Part shown: positions 17,691-26,953 of the stretch, piece by piece | Layout: each line of letters begins with the position of its first letter | Position numbering within the stretch: position 1 is the first letter of the stretch | DNA from: Caulobacter sp. | GTDB taxonomy: Bacteria > Pseudomonadota > Alphaproteobacteria > Caulobacterales > Caulobacteraceae | Assembly (NCBI RefSeq): GCF_017744445.1 | Contig: NZ_JAGIBH010000006.1 | Location: 186,001-250,000, forward strand | Length of the DNA: 64,000 bases | Direction of reading: 5' to 3' | Translations under genes and position numbers: made by a program | Notes under the pieces: generated by a model | The model's database searches: none | The model's input: only the letters and a program-made list of their open reading frames with translations | Told to the model about the DNA's origin: nothing

Positions 17691-19106
17691 ATGACCGAGG
17701 CCCGGATCGAGGCTGATGCGCAGACGCGCGCCCCGTCTCCCGCGATGCGTTCTCCCGCGATGCGCTGGCGCCCCTATCAGATCTATATTGTCGCGCTGCT
17801 GCTGCTGGTCACCGTCTGCAACTATCTGGACCGCATCATCCTGGGCGTGCTGCAGGAGCCTATCAAGCGCGAGCTTAGCCTTAGCGACGCGCAGCTGGGC
17901 CTGCTGAGCGGGCCGGCTTTCGCGATCTTCTATTCCGTCGCTGGCATCCCGATCGCGCGCCTGGCCGAACGGGTGAACCGCGCCAGGCTGCTGGCCTTCG
18001 TCATCGCCTTCTGGTCGACCATGACCGCCTTCTGCGGGCTGAGCGTCAGCTATGTGCAGCTGCTGGCGTCGCGGGTCGGCGTCGGCATGGGCGAGGGCGG
18101 CTGCATCCCGATCAGCCACTCGCTGCTGGCCGAGAACTTCAGCATGCGCCAGCGCGGCGTGGTGATGTCGATCGTCAGCACCGCGCCCTCTCTCGCCACG
18201 ATCCTGGCCCCGGTCATCGGCGGCGTGGTGGCCCAGCAGTACGGCTGGCGCGTGGCGTTCCTGACCGTGGGCCTGCCCGGTATCTTGCTAGCCCTGCTGG
18301 TCCTGCTGACCCTCAAGGAGCCGCGCACCCAAGGCCAGGCCGCCGAGGCCGCCAAGGTTGAACGTCCCAAGAGCTCGTTCCTCAGCGACCTGAAGTGGCT
18401 GATCGCCAACCGGGCTTTCGTCTGGGTCTTCGTCGGCGGCGCTTTCATCGGCCTGGCCTATAACGCCACCACCGTATTTACCGTCTCGTTCATGATCCGC
18501 AGCCACGGCCTGACCCTGGCCCAGGCGGGCGGGGTGCTGGGCCTGAGCGGCATGGTCGGCCTGATCGGCACCTTCATCGGCGGGTTCGCCGCCGACCGTT
18601 TCGCCGACGATCGTGGACGCTCGTACGTCCTGGTGCCGGCGGTCGGGGCGGTGCTGACCTGTGTCTTCTACGTGCTGGCCTTCACCCAAGCCAGCTGGGC
18701 GATCGGCATGCCGTTCCTGCTGGCCTCGTCGGTGGCCTACAATCTCAAGAACGGCCCGATGTACGCGGCCGTGCAGAACATCGTGCCCAACACCATGCGA
18801 GCCACGGGCGCGGCGGTCTTCATGTTCGGCGCGACGGTCGTGGGCGCCATGGTCGGCCCGGTGCTGGCCGGCGGCATCAGCGATATGGTCTCCAGCCAGC
18901 GTTTCCCCGAGGCCATCGGGCGGTTCTCGGCGATGTGCCCCGGCGGCCATGCGGCCAAGGGCGCGGCCGCCGAGATCGGCGCGGCCTGCGCCACGGCGTC
19001 GGCGGCGGGCCTGCAGACGGCCCTCGTCACGGTGTCGTTCGGCTTCGTGCTGGCGGGCCTGTTCCTGTTCCTGGCCAGCCGCGCCCTCAAGCCCCGGACA
19101 GCCTAG
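17691..19106 (+). CDS. MFS transporter, probable aromatic acid uptake
   Basis: A 471-residue 12-helix major facilitator. It has a first helix with NYLDR (49-53), a cytoplasmic loop motif ARLAERVNRAR and a GEGG(C) motif in helix 4, as in spinster-like/ACS permeases. GGAGGAAACGGA precedes the ATG. Position after the MarR gene and a shared operator half-site with vanA suggest uptake of vanillate or ferulate, but the substrate is an inference. Its stop codon overlaps, within CTAG, the stop of the convergent third MarR gene. Confidence 0.85.
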   Translation: MTEARIEADAQTRAPSPAMRSPAMRWRPYQIYIVALLLLVTVCNYLDRIILGVLQEPIKRELSLSDAQLGLLSGPAFAIFYSVAGIPIARLAERVNRARLLAFVIAFWSTMTAFCGLSVSYVQLLASRVGVGMGEGGCIPISHSLLAENFSMRQRGVVMSIVSTAPSLATILAPVIGGVVAQQYGWRVAFLTVGLPGILLALLVLLTLKEPRTQGQAAEAAKVERPKSSFLSDLKWLIANRAFVWVFVGGAFIGLAYNATTVFTVSFMIRSHGLTLAQAGGVLGLSGMVGLIGTFIGGFAADRFADDRGRSYVLVPAVGAVLTCVFYVLAFTQASWAIGMPFLLASSVAYNLKNGPMYAAVQNIVPNTMRATGAAVFMFGATVVGAMVGPVLAGGISDMVSSQRFPEAIGRFSAMCPGGHAAKGAAAEIGAACATASAAGLQTALVTVSFGFVLAGLFLFLASRALKPRTA

Positions 19107-19600
19107 TCCCGGGCGGCGGCGACGGCGCGGTAGAGCTTGTCCAGCAGGACGCCCAGCGTCGCCTGCTCCTCGGACGTCAGGGTGGCGTGGGCCTCGGCCT
19201 CGTTCTGGCGGACCAAGGCCGTCATCTTCTCCAGCGCCTTCTCGCCCTCGGGCGTGACGAACAGGTGGTGCCGGCGCCGGTCGGTGGTCGAGCGCTGGCG
19301 GCGGGTCCAGCCGCGCGCTTCCATGTTGTCGAGAATGGCCACGACGCTGGCCTTGTCGAAGCCCACCTCGCGCGACAGGGTTTTCTGCGACAGGCCCGGA
19401 TTGGCGGCGATCAGCGCGAGGGTCGAGAACACGCCCGGCCGCAGGTCGGGATCGTCGAGCAGGGCGCTGAGCGATCGCGACAGGTGGTTCTGGATGCGCC
19501 GGATCCGGAAGCCGATGATCTCGCTCAGCACGCCGAGATCGATCTCGCCCTCGGGCTCGGCGACGGGATCGGAAAGGTCGGGCGTCACGGTCGAGGTCAT
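19103..19600 (-). CDS. MarR family regulator (third in window)
   Basis: A 165-residue MarR-type regulator. HTH at ~70-95 (SQKTLSREVGFDKASVVAILD), wing with TDRRRHHLF. The ATG at 19600 follows CAGGA; the longer frame to 19663 adds an atypical basic leader. It is on the same strand 59 bp after the CapA-like gene, so it is probably the last gene of the TBDR-CocE-CapA run and may control that operon. It is convergent with the MFS gene, sharing the CTAG stop. Confidence 0.87.
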   Translation of the reverse strand: MTSTVTPDLSDPVAEPEGEIDLGVLSEIIGFRIRRIQNHLSRSLSALLDDPDLRPGVFSTLALIAANPGLSQKTLSREVGFDKASVVAILDNMEARGWTRRQRSTTDRRRHHLFVTPEGEKALEKMTALVRQNEAEAHATLTSEEQATLGVLLDKLYRAVAAARD

Positions 19601-19659
19601 GATCCTGCGGGCGGTGGAACGAGGGGGCTTAACCTCCTTGTCCGCTCGGCGCGCCCGGG

Positions 19660-20799
19660 TCAATGGCCGTCGGCCGCGGCGAACACCACGCGCTCCCCGT
19701 CCCAGGTAAAGTCGGTCTTGAGACCGGCCTGGCGCGTGATGTCGGCGACATAGGCGGCGACCGCGCGGCCCTTCTCGTCATCGCCCAGCGGCTGGGGCTG
19801 GCCCGTGGGGGCCATCCAGATCGGTCGGAAGCCGGGGCTCAAGGTTCCGTCCGCGCCGATGTGGCAGGCGGCGACCATGCCGTTCTTGGCCTGCGGATGG
19901 AACGGATAGAGCGGATAGTCCGGATCGGGCTCGAAGCCGAACAGCACCTTGCGCTTCTCGGCCCAGGCCCGGCGTTCCGGGCTCTCATTGCCTTCGACGG
20001 AGAGGGCGCGGGTGACGGTGACGAAGTTGCCCAGGCCGTGGAAGATCGGCTTGCCGCGCCAGACCTCGACGCCACGCAGGATGTGCGAGTGGTGGCCGAT
20101 GACGATGTCGGCGCCGGCCTCGATCGCCGCTCGCGACACCGCGCGCTCGTACATGGCGATGTGGGCCGGGGTGTGGACCACGCCCTTGTGGAAGGCCACG
20201 ACCAGCACGTCGACCTGGGCGCGGATCGCGGCGATGTCGGCCTGCATGGCCTCGACTGTATCGGGATCGGCGAAGGTGTAGACCTTGGGCGGGCCGCCGG
20301 GATTGGCGTTCTCCAGCTCGTAGTGGGTGATGATCTTCAGATAGGCGCAGCCGGCGCGCTTGGGCCCGGCCCAGCCCTCCTTGGGGCCTACGCAGTTGTA
20401 GCTCAGCAGGCCCACGCGCAGGCCGCGCCGGGTGACGAGACCAGGGCGCCGAGCCTCCGCCAGGGTCAGGCCCGCACCCGCCGTCGCCACGCCTTGTTCG
20501 ACAAGGTTGGCGATGGTGTCCTCGATGCCCTCGCCGCCGCGATCGTGGATGTGGTTGCCGGCCAGGCTGACCATGTGGAAGCCGGCCCGGCCGACCGCGC
20601 GCAGGTTCTCCGGATCGCTGGCCGGGGCAGGGATGTCGCCGACCGACTCCACCCCGCGCGTGGTGTGCGGCACCTCGACATGGCCGATCAGCAGGTCGGC
20701 CTCGGCCAGCATCGCCCGCGCCGGATCGAAGAAGAAGTCGGCGTTCGGCTCGTCCAGCACCAGGTCGCCGGTCATGTAGAGCTTGAAAGGCGCGCTCAT
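19660..20799 (-). CDS. CapA-family metallophosphoesterase-like protein
   Basis: A 379-residue CapA/PgsA-type protein of the calcineurin-like fold. It has Asp12 in TGDLVLD, GNHIHD (81-86) and GHHSHILRG, the expected metal-binding set. CapA proteins take part in poly-gamma-glutamate synthesis or export, but this one has no signal peptide or membrane anchor and no CapB/C partner, so a cytoplasmic phosphoesterase or amide hydrolase on a small molecule is equally possible. Its ATG overlaps the CocE stop (ATGA, 20796-20799), indicating translational coupling. Confidence 0.85.
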   Translation of the reverse strand: MSAPFKLYMTGDLVLDEPNADFFFDPARAMLAEADLLIGHVEVPHTTRGVESVGDIPAPASDPENLRAVGRAGFHMVSLAGNHIHDRGGEGIEDTIANLVEQGVATAGAGLTLAEARRPGLVTRRGLRVGLLSYNCVGPKEGWAGPKRAGCAYLKIITHYELENANPGGPPKVYTFADPDTVEAMQADIAAIRAQVDVLVVAFHKGVVHTPAHIAMYERAVSRAAIEAGADIVIGHHSHILRGVEVWRGKPIFHGLGNFVTVTRALSVEGNESPERRAWAEKRKVLFGFEPDPDYPLYPFHPQAKNGMVAACHIGADGTLSPGFRPIWMAPTGQPQPLGDDEKGRAVAAYVADITRQAGLKTDFTWDGERVVFAAADGH

Positions 20800-22544
20800 C
20801 GGGCGGTTCCGAACGGCAGGGTGACGCTGGAGGGCGTGTCGCCGCCGGTGTGCAGGGTCAGGGTCGGGGCGGGCGTCGTCTCGATGCGGCCCCGCTCGCG
20901 CGGTTCGGCGCCCGACACGGCGATGCGCACCCGGTGACCGGCCTTGAAGACGTACGAGACCGCCAGCATGTCGAACGACACCTTGACCGGCTCGCCGGCT
21001 TTCAGCGGCTGGTGATCCTCCGTCCGGCTGCGCCGCCAGGGCGTGCCGATCGTGTCCCAGGTCGCCGGGACGACCTTGCGCAGCGAGGCGCGCTGGCGGC
21101 CCTCGCTGATCACCGTCACCGTGCCGTCGGGCGCGACGTCCTCCAGATAGGCGAAGACCGGCTGCTCGGGTTGCGTGGACGAGATCCACAGGTCGGCCAG
21201 CGGCGTGCCGGTCATCTCGGTGTCGGCGGCCAGGCGCGGACCGGTATGGACGAAGCTGGCCGTGGCCGGGTGGCAGGGCTGGACGAACGGTCCGAAGTTC
21301 GGCTTCACCGGATCGGGCGGGCAAGTGGGGGCATAGTCGACCGTGACGCTGCTGGCCTTGGCCTTGGTCGGCGCCTTGGGAGCCAGCGTGTCGGCGCTGA
21401 GGAACAGCCGGTTGGCGGCGTCGGGACGCGGCCAGGCGCGGGCCGAGCGCCATTCCTGGCCCTTGGGCGCGCCGACGGTGAAGTAGTGGATCGGCGCGTC
21501 GGCCTCGATGCCGGTCGTCTTGCCCTTCAGATAGTGGTCGAAGAACCGCAGCTGCTCGGCGCGCAGGTCGAAGCCGTCGTTCAGGCAATGGCGCCAGGGA
21601 CCGATCACGATCCGCGCCTGGTCGGGCAGATTGGCCTGGGCGATCAGGCCTTCGGTGCGGAAGTCGTCGTACCAGCCGCCCTGGATGTACAGCGGGACCT
21701 TGCCGTTCTTCAGCTGGCTGAGATAGGCGCCGATGCTGACCTCGCCCCAGAACTTGGCCATGACCAGCGGCGACCAGCTGTCGCGATAGGGCATGGACTT
21801 CATCAGCTCCAGCAGGTTGGTCGACTTCAGGTGCTCCTCGGCGGCCTGGCGCAGCTGGACGCGGTCCTCGTCGCCCTGGACGGGGGTGGCCTTCAGGTCG
21901 TCCTCCAGCGTGCGGACCGGGCCGGTGCCGTATTGCGAGATGATGCCGCCGCGCGTGTGGCCGTCGTAACGCTCCCAGGCGAAGCACCCGGCGAAGGCGG
22001 CCTTCAGGTGCGGCGGGCGGGCGATCAGGGCGTGCATCACCGCCTCGCCGGTGTTGGAGCAGCCGTACATGCCGACCTTGCCGTCCGACCACGGCTGGGC
22101 GGCCAGCCACTCGGTGATCTCGTAGGCGTCGAAGCCTTCGGTGAAGTCCTCGTAGCCCCGACGCGTGCCGAACGAGGCGCCGTTGCCGCGGCGCGCGACG
22201 ACGGCCACGACATAGCCGGCGCGGGTCAGGTCCGGCAGGGAGAAGCGGTCGGTCGGCGCCTTCGGATCGGCGTCGCGCAGGCCGGCCTTCTCGATGTCCA
22301 AGGTGTGGTGCCAGATCACCGGCAGGGGCGTGTCGACGGCCTTGCCGTTCACCGCGGGCCGATGCAGCGACACGGCGATCTTCGTGCCGTCGCGCATGGG
22401 CAGGTAGAACGAGGTCACCACCTGCTGGGAATAGTCGTCCTGCGGCTTGTAGGCGCCGAACGCGGCGGGCGCCTGGGCCAGGACAGGGCCGGCCAGGGCC
22501 GTGGCGGAGAGCAGGGCGGCCAAGGCCAGGGCGGTGGGTTTCAT
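20796..22544 (-). CDS. Secreted CocE/NonD family acyl hydrolase
   Basis: A 582-residue protein with a signal peptide (AGPVLAQA, ~24), an X-Pro dipeptidyl-peptidase S15-type catalytic domain and a C-terminal jelly-roll domain (~350-580, FDMLAVSYVFKAGHRVRIAV). The nucleophile is Ser163 in YGCSNTG, a variant of the usual GxSYxG. Family members hydrolyse esters (cocaine esterase) or acyl-amino bonds. It lies behind the TBDR gene, so it likely processes an imported ester or amide in the periplasm. Only a terminator hairpin and the start region separate it from the TBDR gene. Confidence 0.9.
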   Translation of the reverse strand: MKPTALALAALLSATALAGPVLAQAPAAFGAYKPQDDYSQQVVTSFYLPMRDGTKIAVSLHRPAVNGKAVDTPLPVIWHHTLDIEKAGLRDADPKAPTDRFSLPDLTRAGYVVAVVARRGNGASFGTRRGYEDFTEGFDAYEITEWLAAQPWSDGKVGMYGCSNTGEAVMHALIARPPHLKAAFAGCFAWERYDGHTRGGIISQYGTGPVRTLEDDLKATPVQGDEDRVQLRQAAEEHLKSTNLLELMKSMPYRDSWSPLVMAKFWGEVSIGAYLSQLKNGKVPLYIQGGWYDDFRTEGLIAQANLPDQARIVIGPWRHCLNDGFDLRAEQLRFFDHYLKGKTTGIEADAPIHYFTVGAPKGQEWRSARAWPRPDAANRLFLSADTLAPKAPTKAKASSVTVDYAPTCPPDPVKPNFGPFVQPCHPATASFVHTGPRLAADTEMTGTPLADLWISSTQPEQPVFAYLEDVAPDGTVTVISEGRQRASLRKVVPATWDTIGTPWRRSRTEDHQPLKAGEPVKVSFDMLAVSYVFKAGHRVRIAVSGAEPRERGRIETTPAPTLTLHTGGDTPSSVTLPFGTAR

Positions 22545-22555
22545 GCGCTTACTCG

Positions 22556-22592
22556 AAAGAAAAGGCGGACCAGGGCCTGGCCCCGATCCGCC
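22556..22592 (-). terminator. Intercistronic terminator between TBDR and CocE
   Basis: On the minus strand a GGCGGA...TCCGCC stem (22587-22592 with 22564-22569) plus an inner GGCC pairing is followed by TTTTCTTT. It lies after the TBDR stop and 12 bp before the CocE start, so it should lower expression of the downstream genes relative to the receptor. Confidence 0.7.
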
Positions 22593-22623
22593 GCAGTTGT
22601 CCGGGGAAGAATGAGCGTTGGGT

Positions 22624-25326
22624 CTACCAGGCCTTGCTGATCTCCAGCGACACGAAGCGGCCGATCGCCGAGGCGTTCTGGCTGTCCCACGAGAAGGTGC
22701 CGTTCATGACGACCGGCGGGTCCTTGTCGAAGACGTTCATGACGTTGGCCGAGATCCGCACGCCCTTGGCCCAGCGGGAGTCGTCCCCAAAGGCGTAGGA
22801 GGCGGTGGCGTCGTAGATGGTCTGGCTCTTGACCTTCACGTTCGGGGTGATGGCCGTGTTCAGGTAGCTGTCGGTGTAGTTGGCGAAGACATTCGCCGAC
22901 CAGCCGCCCTGGCGCCAGCCCAGCGAACCGCGCACCCGCAGGTCGACCGGGTTGCCGAAGGTGTCCAGCGCATCGATCCACGGCGAGCCCGCCGCGCTCT
23001 TGCGCTCCAGCTTCAGGATCTTGGCCACCTCGGTCCCGACGGTCCAGTCGCCAACCGGCGTGCTGAAGTCGTAGCGGACCGAGACGTCCACGCCGCGCTG
23101 GTCCAGCATGCCCAGGTTCTGGCGACGGCCGTCGATCAGGACGTTGATGGCGCTGAGCGGCTCGACCGGGTTCTGTAGGTCTGGGCTGGCCATGGCCTGG
23201 GCGACCAGGGCGTCGAACGCCGCGTTGCCGGCCGCGTCGGACGCCGCTGGGCGGCGCTTGATCAGGGCGGCGTAGATCGAGCCGTTGGCCAGGGCGGTGT
23301 TGGGAGCCACGTCGATGCGGTTGTCGTACTGGATCTTGTACCAGGTGGCCGACAGGTTCAGCCCATTCAGCCACTGGGGCCTCCAATCCAGGCCCGCCGA
23401 CCAGGTCTTGGCGGTTTCCGGACCCAGCTGGCTGTTGCCGCCGTTGGTGAACAGGCCGCGGGTGATGCCGCCCGGGACGGTCGGATCGGTCAGGTTCTGG
23501 ATGAAGATGTTCTTGATCTGGTCGGCGGCGTCGACCAGCGACGGCGCGCGGAACGAGGTGCCGTAGGTGGCCCGCAGCGTCAGGTCCGAGACCGGCGCGT
23601 AGATCAGGCCGATCTTGGGATTGGTCGTCTTGCCGAAGTCGGAATAGTCCTCGCGACGGCCGGCCAGCGACAGTTCCAGGCGCTGGATGCCCGGCATGGC
23701 GTTCGACGAGCCGATGATCGGCACGAACACTTCGCCATAGACCGAGTGGATGTTGCGGCTGTTGGCGACCAGCTTGTAGGTCGCCGCGCCGCTGGCCAGC
23801 ACGTTGTGGGCCTCCAGGGTCTGGCGGAAGCTGTTGTCGTGGTACTCGGCGCCGATGGCGACGCGGACTGAACCGCCCGGCAGTTCGAACAGCGGGCCGT
23901 CGGCCTTGATCGAGAAGTCCTTGGCGATGTTCGTGCCCCAGGTGGCGCGGTTGGCGTCGATGATGTCCAGCAGGCCGGGGTTGTTGGTCTTGTTGAAGCT
24001 GCCGTCGCCGAACGGGTTGAACGCCGTGGCGGGATTGGTGCTGGCCAGGGCCGCGGTCAGGGCGGCGTTGTTGAGCACGTTCTTCCGGTCCTGGAAGCCG
24101 CGGCTCATGCTGTGGTCGATATAGCCGGCGATCCGCCACTGCTTGGGCAGGTCCAGATTGAAGCCGATGGCGTTCTGTTGGGCGTTCTCGAAGCCGGTCG
24201 AGTTGGGATCGCTGTCTTCGTTCAGGCGATATTCGACGGTCTCGGACGTCTGGCCGGCGGGCGAGACGTACCAGGGATTGGTGTTGCGCACGGCCAGGCT
24301 GAACAGCGCCGGCGGCGCGCCCAGGTCGTATTTGCGGCGGGTGTAGAAGCCTTCGTACCAGACCTCGAGGTTCTCATCGATGTTCTGGTGGATGTTGAAC
24401 AGCACCGTGTTGCGGTTCTGCTTGGGCAGCAGGTCCGAATAGGCGGCTTCGTCGTAGCGGTTGGCGGTGTTGGCCACCAGGGCGCTGGGATTGACCCCGA
24501 CGCCGTTGCCGGCCGGCAGGGCGTAGCGGACGCCGCCGATGACGATGTTGCCCGGCGAGGCGGTGAACGGACGCGCGTCCGTGCCGCCGCGCGCGGTGCG
24601 GTTCTGGCTGGCGAAGTCGCGGGCCGAGCCTTCCAGGTGGCCGCGCTCATTGTGCTCGAACGAGAAGAAGAACCCGCCGCCGTCCCAGGTCTTGCCCAGG
24701 GTCTGGCTGAACAGCTTCTGCGAGACGTCGTCGGCGAAGCCGTAGCGGAAGGTGGTTTCGGCGCCGTTGAACTTCTTGCGGGTGATCAGGTTCACGACGC
24801 CGGCCACGGCGTCCGAGCCGTAGATGGCCGAGGCGCCATCGGTGACCACCTCGATGCGGCCCACCGCCGAGGTCGGGATCTGGTCCAGGTCGCTCAGGGC
24901 CTTGATCACGCCGTTGGGCGCCAGGCGACGGCCGTTCAGCAGCAGCAGGGTAGCTTCCGGGCCGATCCCCCGCAGGTTGGCGGCGCGGACGGCGGTGGAG
25001 TTGGCGGCGGCGTCCTGCGCCCCGCCGCTGAACGAGTTGCGGCTCTCGTCCGCGCCCAGGTTCAGGATCTGCGGCAGCATGCGCAGCGCGTCGCTGGCGG
25101 TGCCCGCGCCGCTGGCCTTCAGCTCCTCGATGCCGACGCCGACGGTCGGCGAGCCGGCGGCGGCGACGCCCCGGATGCTGGTGCCGGTCACGACGATCTC
25201 GGCCACGGCCGTATCCGGCTCGGCGGCGGGCGCGGTCTGGGCCTGCGCCACGGTGGCGGCTGACCAGATGGCGGCGACGATGGCCAGATGCGAGACGCAA
25301 GCCTGGCGTGAAATGATGGTCTTCAT
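22624..25326 (-). CDS. TonB-dependent outer-membrane receptor
   Basis: A 900-residue receptor with a signal peptide (ATVAQAQ, ~30), a TonB box (IVVTG, ~44), a plug with LRMLPQILN and LRGIGPEATLLLLNGRR, GASAIYGSDAVAGVVN, and a beta-barrel ending in Lys-Ala-Trp. The plug style (NSTAVRAANLRG, LLLNGRR) differs from the first receptor and matches TBDRs often found with peptide, aromatic or secondary-metabolite hydrolases. AGGGAGG precedes the ATG. It heads a minus-strand run with CocE, CapA-like and MarR genes and is divergent from the CoA-transferase operon. The ligand is unknown. Confidence 0.93.
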   Translation of the reverse strand: MKTIISRQACVSHLAIVAAIWSAATVAQAQTAPAAEPDTAVAEIVVTGTSIRGVAAAGSPTVGVGIEELKASGAGTASDALRMLPQILNLGADESRNSFSGGAQDAAANSTAVRAANLRGIGPEATLLLLNGRRLAPNGVIKALSDLDQIPTSAVGRIEVVTDGASAIYGSDAVAGVVNLITRKKFNGAETTFRYGFADDVSQKLFSQTLGKTWDGGGFFFSFEHNERGHLEGSARDFASQNRTARGGTDARPFTASPGNIVIGGVRYALPAGNGVGVNPSALVANTANRYDEAAYSDLLPKQNRNTVLFNIHQNIDENLEVWYEGFYTRRKYDLGAPPALFSLAVRNTNPWYVSPAGQTSETVEYRLNEDSDPNSTGFENAQQNAIGFNLDLPKQWRIAGYIDHSMSRGFQDRKNVLNNAALTAALASTNPATAFNPFGDGSFNKTNNPGLLDIIDANRATWGTNIAKDFSIKADGPLFELPGGSVRVAIGAEYHDNSFRQTLEAHNVLASGAATYKLVANSRNIHSVYGEVFVPIIGSSNAMPGIQRLELSLAGRREDYSDFGKTTNPKIGLIYAPVSDLTLRATYGTSFRAPSLVDAADQIKNIFIQNLTDPTVPGGITRGLFTNGGNSQLGPETAKTWSAGLDWRPQWLNGLNLSATWYKIQYDNRIDVAPNTALANGSIYAALIKRRPAASDAAGNAAFDALVAQAMASPDLQNPVEPLSAINVLIDGRRQNLGMLDQRGVDVSVRYDFSTPVGDWTVGTEVAKILKLERKSAAGSPWIDALDTFGNPVDLRVRGSLGWRQGGWSANVFANYTDSYLNTAITPNVKVKSQTIYDATASYAFGDDSRWAKGVRISANVMNVFDKDPPVVMNGTFSWDSQNASAIGRFVSLEISKAW

Positions 25327-25696
25327 GGCGGCCCTCCCTTGAGCCGTCCGACTGCTGCCGGCGACCCTTCTTATTGCGGTGTTCGCCGGTTCATCGATTT
25401 AGATTGTCGATGAAACCGTTCGAATGAAAACAGTATGTTTCACGAACTAAATTGACGCAAGGGGGTGGGCTGAAGTTTGAGATCGGCGTTATCGGACGTC
25501 CGCCCCGCGCGCCGGGAGCCGATCAGCCAGAGTGGGTCAGTTGTTAGTTTTCAATATAGTTTATTTTGCGAACTATTTATTGACAGGAGCGGCGCCGGCT
25601 CGCTGAATGTGGAGGTTGGGGAGAGTGCGCCGGTCGCGATGACGTCGGGAAAGCTTTTCCGAAACAGGCTCTTAGTTGTTCCATCAGGTGATTTTC
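25327..25696. promoter_or_regulatory. 370-bp divergent region with repeated CGAACTA-TTGAC motif
   Basis: No gene is seen here. Two similar segments occur: CGAACTAAATTGACG (25443-25457) and CGAACTATTTATTGACA (25569-25585), sharing CGAACTA and TTGAC with a 2- or 4-base gap. The second lies in a perfect dyad, ATAGTT (25556-25561) and AACTAT (25571-25576), and supplies TTGACA (25580-25585), a possible -35 for the CoA-transferase gene. The first faces the TBDR gene. Both may bind the MarR protein encoded at 19103-19600. Confidence 0.5.
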
Positions 25697-26953
25697 GTGA
25701 CCGACGCCGCCGCCGACACCCGCGCCCGTCCTCTGGAGGGCTTGACCGTCATCGACCTGACGCGCGCCCTCGCCGGACCCTATGCTACCCTGCTGCTGGC
25801 CGGTCTGGGCGCTACGGTAATCAAGGTCGAGGACCCGCGCGGCGGCGACCTGGCGCGCGAGAACAGCCCCTATGTCGGACGCGACGGCGTGGGCGTCGAG
25901 AAGCGTCATGACGATGATTTGTCGATCTCCCACCTGACCCGGGCGCGGGGCAAGCATGGCGTCAGCCTGAACCTCAAGCACCCACAAGCGCGCGAGATCT
26001 TCGCCGACCTGGTCCGCAAGGCCGACATCGTGGTCGAGAACTTCACCAGCGGCACGGCCGATCGCCTGGGCGTCGGCTACGAGGCCGCCAAGGCCATCAA
26101 TCCGGGCATCGTCTACTGCTCGCTCAGCGGCTTCGGCGCCGGCGTGGCCGAGGGCAGCAAGGCCATGGACGTGCTGATCCAGGCCCTGAGCGGCGCGATG
26201 TACACCAGCGGCGGCCCCAATGATCCGCCCGTCCGTATCGGCATCCCCATGGCCGATATGCTGGCGCCGATGTTCGGCGTCATCGGCATCCTGGCCGCCC
26301 TGGAGCATCGGCGGCGTACGGGCGAGGGCCAGCAGGTCGACGTCTCGATGCTGGGCGCCCTGACCTCGTTCGTGGCCATCGAGAACTGGCAGGCCATGGC
26401 CCTGGCCGGCATGGAGGCGCGCACCGGCCTGACCGTGCAGCGCCTGTCGCCGTTCGGCGTCTTCCGCTGCCTGGACGGCTACGTGTCGATCGTGGCGGTG
26501 CACGAGGGCCTGGCGCGCGGGCTCTTCCGGGCCATGGACAATGAGGCCTTGGGCGAGGATCCGCGCTACGCCACCCGCGACCGCCGGGTCGCCAACGCCG
26601 CCCAGCTGGAGCCCCTGATCGAGGCCTGGTCCAGCCAGCTGCCGACCGACGAGGTCGTGCGCCGGCTTGAGGCCCAGGGCGTTCCGGTTGCGCCGGTGCG
26701 CCATCCTGTCGAAGGCCTAAAGGACCCGCGCGTGGTCGCGCGCGGCGAAACGGCCGCGATCACCCATCCGGCCTATCCGGACGCCGAGGAACTGATGACC
26801 GCCGGCGTGCCGATCCAGTTCTCGCAGGGCCGCACGGGCTTCGACGACGTCCTCCCGGTGGCGATCGGCGAGCATAATCAGGCGATCTATCGCGATGTTC
26901 TGGGCTACTCCGAAGAGCAGGTGCAAAGCCTGATCCAGGCGGGCGCGATTTGA
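25697..26953 (+). CDS. CaiB/BaiF family CoA-transferase
   Basis: A 418-residue class III CoA-transferase. It has the N-terminal LTVIDLTRALAGPYAT and GATVIKVEDPRGGD motifs; Asp187 in GIPMADM sits where the family's acyl-anhydride-forming Asp is expected. The start is a GTG at 25697, eight bases after CAGGTGA. It transfers CoA between acids without ATP. Its stop overlaps the next start (TGATG), coupling it to a 2-hydroxyacyl-CoA-dehydratase-like protein. That order mirrors FldA with FldBC of aryl-lactate fermentation, which suggests an aryl- or 2-hydroxyacyl-CoA substrate. The actual substrate is unknown. Confidence 0.9.
   Translation: MTDAAADTRARPLEGLTVIDLTRALAGPYATLLLAGLGATVIKVEDPRGGDLARENSPYVGRDGVGVEKRHDDDLSISHLTRARGKHGVSLNLKHPQAREIFADLVRKADIVVENFTSGTADRLGVGYEAAKAINPGIVYCSLSGFGAGVAEGSKAMDVLIQALSGAMYTSGGPNDPPVRIGIPMADMLAPMFGVIGILAALEHRRRTGEGQQVDVSMLGALTSFVAIENWQAMALAGMEARTGLTVQRLSPFGVFRCLDGYVSIVAVHEGLARGLFRAMDNEALGEDPRYATRDRRVANAAQLEPLIEAWSSQLPTDEVVRRLEAQGVPVAPVRHPVEGLKDPRVVARGETAAITHPAYPDAEELMTAGVPIQFSQGRTGFDDVLPVAIGEHNQAIYRDVLGYSEEQVQSLIQAGAI

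Noticed and set aside
20800..22110. N-terminal extension of the CapA-like frame
   Set aside because: It overlaps the whole CocE coding region in another frame; the ATG at 20799 with ATGA coupling gives the normal family length.
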